Positions 13,162 to 13,834 of a stretch of 13,834 bases of DNA are shown one piece after another (position 1 is the stretch's first letter; each line of letters opens with the position of its first letter). The notes under the pieces were generated by a model. The model was not told the DNA's origin. It made no database searches and saw nothing but the letters and a program-made list of their open reading frames with translations. The DNA is from Thermoplasmata archaeon. Its GTDB lineage: Archaea > Thermoplasmatota > Thermoplasmata > Thermoplasmatales > GCA-001856825. The stretch lies in the NCBI GenBank assembly GCA_021792355.1, contig JAJYUV010000023.1:1-13834 (forward strand), written 5' to 3'. The position numbers and the translations under genes are program-made.

Positions 13162-13188
13162 TCCCTGCCCCGCCCCAACTTTTTTTTT
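13142..13188 (+). terminator. Hairpin and T9 terminator
   Basis: GCAGGG (13142-13147) pairs with CCCTGC (13163-13168), and nine T follow at 13180-13188. The left arm lies in the last codons of the preceding gene. This is a strong transcription stop for the two-gene ribozyme module. Confidence 0.7.
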
Positions 13189-13193
13189 AGCGG

Positions 13194-13250
13194 ATCCAAC
13201 CCATGCAACCCAACCCCAACCCAATCCAATCCAACCCGACCCAATCCGAG
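13194..13250 (+). repeat. CCAAC/CCAAT/CCGAC pentamer array
   Basis: About ten 5-nt units of the form CC-(A/G)-A-(C/T) run almost without interruption, ending in CCGAGGGGAGG. A shorter second array of the same type (AATCCAATCC, AACCCAACCCGACCCGAGG) lies at 13450-13479, with the same ending. The pair therefore looks like a duplicated iteron-type block. Confidence 0.75.
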
Positions 13251-13288
13251 GGGAGGGACTTATTGCAATGCCACCCGCCCTGACGCCA

Positions 13289-13342
13289 CCGAGCGCCTCG
13301 GGGGTTTTCACCCCCGGACCCCCGCGCTTTCCTGAGCGGGGG
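13289..13342 (+). other. Three consecutive GC-rich hairpins
   Basis: CCGAG-CGC-CTCGG (13289-13301) overlaps the start of CGGGGGT-TTTC-ACCCCCG (13299-13316). CCCCCGC (13319-13325) with GCGGGGG (13336-13342) follows, with a 10-nt loop. All stems are perfect, 5 to 7 bp. Hairpins 1 and 2 share three bases and compete. No coding function is visible. Confidence 0.6.
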
Positions 13343-13402
13343 ACTCATTCAAACAGGGACCAGGGAGCTCTGCGCCGCCCCCTTCAACCCCTGCCGGGCA
13401 CG

Positions 13403-13436
13403 TTCCGCTTCGCTCCACTCCATCGCTCCGCTCCGC
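13403..13436 (+). repeat. GCTCC/ACTCC pentamer array, inverted relative to 11497-11529
   Basis: Units TTCCG, CTTCG, CTCCA, CTCCA, TCGCTCCG and CTCCG follow each other, and a shorter copy CCGCTCCGCTCCATTC lies at 13491-13506. The strand is the complement of the earlier GGAGT array, so the two could pair in RNA or recombine as inverted repeats. Confidence 0.65.
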
Positions 13437-13515
13437 CATTCATACAAAGAATCCAATCCAACCCAACCCGACCCGAGGGGGGCGGGGAACCGCTCCGCTC
13501 CATTCAATCGGTCTC

Positions 13516-13590
13516 ATTCAAAGAATCTTTTTGAATTGCGCGCACGCCCCTTCCGGGTTTATTCAAAGAATTTTATCATTTTATTTGAAT
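13516..13590. repeat. Two ATTCAAA...TTTGAAT inverted repeats
   Basis: ATTCAAA at 13516-13522 pairs with TTTGAAT at 13530-13536, and a second ATTCAAA at 13561-13567 pairs with TTTGAAT at 13584-13590. Both left arms continue as GAAT. The motif TTCAAAGAA also forms the hairpin at 11551-11559, so it marks both non-coding regions. Confidence 0.6.
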
Positions 13591-13666
13591 GGCAGAACAA
13601 CAGGATGAATATCATCAGTATTATCATGAATATTATTTCAATCAAAAGAACACGATAGGAAGAGGA

Positions 13667-13748
13667 GTTTTCTATATATTCTATACATACAATATATATA
13701 CACAAACTTTATATTCTAGCTTGTATTGTACTATTAAAGGTGATAAAA
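13667..13748 (+). promoter_or_regulatory. Promoter B, near-copy of the promoter before 11869
   Basis: The TATA core TTTATATTCTAG (13708-13719) predicts a start near 13735, followed by the ribosome-binding site GGTGAT (13739-13744) and the ATG at 13749. The 19 bases 13718-13736 are identical to 11840-11858, and the upstream CTATATATT and ATATATATACA segments also align. The leader is 3 nt longer than in promoter A. Confidence 0.75.
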
Positions 13749-13834
13749 ATGACTGATATGGAGAATAAAGAAATAGCAACCGGGAATGAGGAATTGGAAG
13801 AAATACTACGCGAGGCGATGAAAAAACAAGCCTT
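13749..13834 (+). CDS. Start of an unknown gene, cut by the window end
   Basis: Only the first 28 residues are present, an acidic helical start (MTDMENKEIATGNEELEEIL...). GGTGAT lies 4 nt before the ATG, and promoter B lies before that, which makes the start reliable. It shares its promoter type with the gene at 11869 but shows no clear protein similarity to it in the part visible. The product cannot be named. Confidence 0.65.
   Translation, partial: MTDMENKEIATGNEELEEILREAMKKQA

Larger units (their letters stand above)
13189..13748. other. 560-nt repeat-rich non-coding region
   Basis: No gene is supported. It holds two CCAAC/CCAAT arrays, three consecutive GC hairpins, a GCTCC array, two ATTCAAA...TTTGAAT inverted repeats and then an AT-rich tract with promoter B. 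The sharp switch from GC-rich repeats to AT-rich DNA, with iteron-like arrays, is a layout seen at plasmid replication origins, but no replication protein is recognised in the window. Confidence 0.5.

Noticed and set aside
13268..13534. 88-codon proline-rich frame
   Set aside because: It is composed of GC hairpins and pentamer arrays; repeats, not codon usage, explain why it stays open.
13589..13756. 55-codon frame beginning MAEQQDEYHQYYHEYY
   Set aside because: It runs through promoter B and ends inside the next gene, has no ribosome-binding site, and most of its codons follow from the AT-rich promoter sequence.

Overview
The window looks like part of an integrated or plasmid-like mobile element of an archaeon, most likely a Thermoplasmata-type euryarchaeon. 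This is inferred from four things. There are archaeal TATA boxes about 25 nt before likely transcription starts. Leaders are very short or absent, with GGTGAT/GGAGG-type Shine-Dalgarno sites. Genes are tightly overlapped (ATGA, TGATG) with heavy AGG/AGA arginine and ATA isoleucine usage. Surface proteins carry 'GLPSG-x-W'-like beta domains. The host assignment cannot be proven from the sequence alone.

Layout. (1) 187-1506: a tyrosine recombinase with a C-terminal zinc ribbon. It faces a convergent minus-strand winged-helix regulator (1517-2020). (2) 2135-11009: one long plus-strand gene cluster of twelve tightly packed genes, probably one transcription unit. In order these are a ribbon-helix-helix-like mini protein, a 46-residue protein, a rhomboid-like intramembrane protease, an unknown 103-aa protein, a 740-aa Ig-repeat surface protein, an unknown acidic-tailed protein, an unknown 84-aa protein, a small HELAH metallopeptidase, a second surface protein with a long charged cytoplasmic tail, a membrane-anchored HerA/VirB4-type ATPase with a nuclease-like C-terminus, a one-TM protein and an unknown 301-aa protein. 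Surface proteins, membrane and soluble proteases and a membrane-tethered DNA-pump-like ATPase together suggest a cell-surface or DNA-transfer (or virion) apparatus. That function is inference. (3) 11010-11868: an 859-nt non-coding region with hairpins, a candidate small RNA, C-rich repeats, GGAGT-type pentamer repeats and a CRISPR-repeat-like 12-bp duplication. (4) 11869-13161: two hypothetical genes. The 120-nt gap between them holds a complete hammerhead ribozyme whose predicted cleavage site is 11 nt before the second start codon. (5) 13162-13748: a terminator, CCAAC/CCAAT and GCTCC pentamer repeats, strong GC hairpins and an AT-rich stretch. It ends in a promoter that nearly copies the one at 11787-11868 and leads into a gene cut by the window end.

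The most striking observation is the hammerhead ribozyme at 12678-12737. All core positions are present, stems II and III are closed and stem I is open (type I). Stem I would mask the Shine-Dalgarno-like GGGGAT of the downstream gene until the RNA cleaves itself. This suggests ribozyme-gated expression of an element gene. The duplicated promoter and the pentamer-repeat-rich non-coding regions on both sides of this two-gene module are a second layer of unexplained structure, possibly a replication or maintenance locus.
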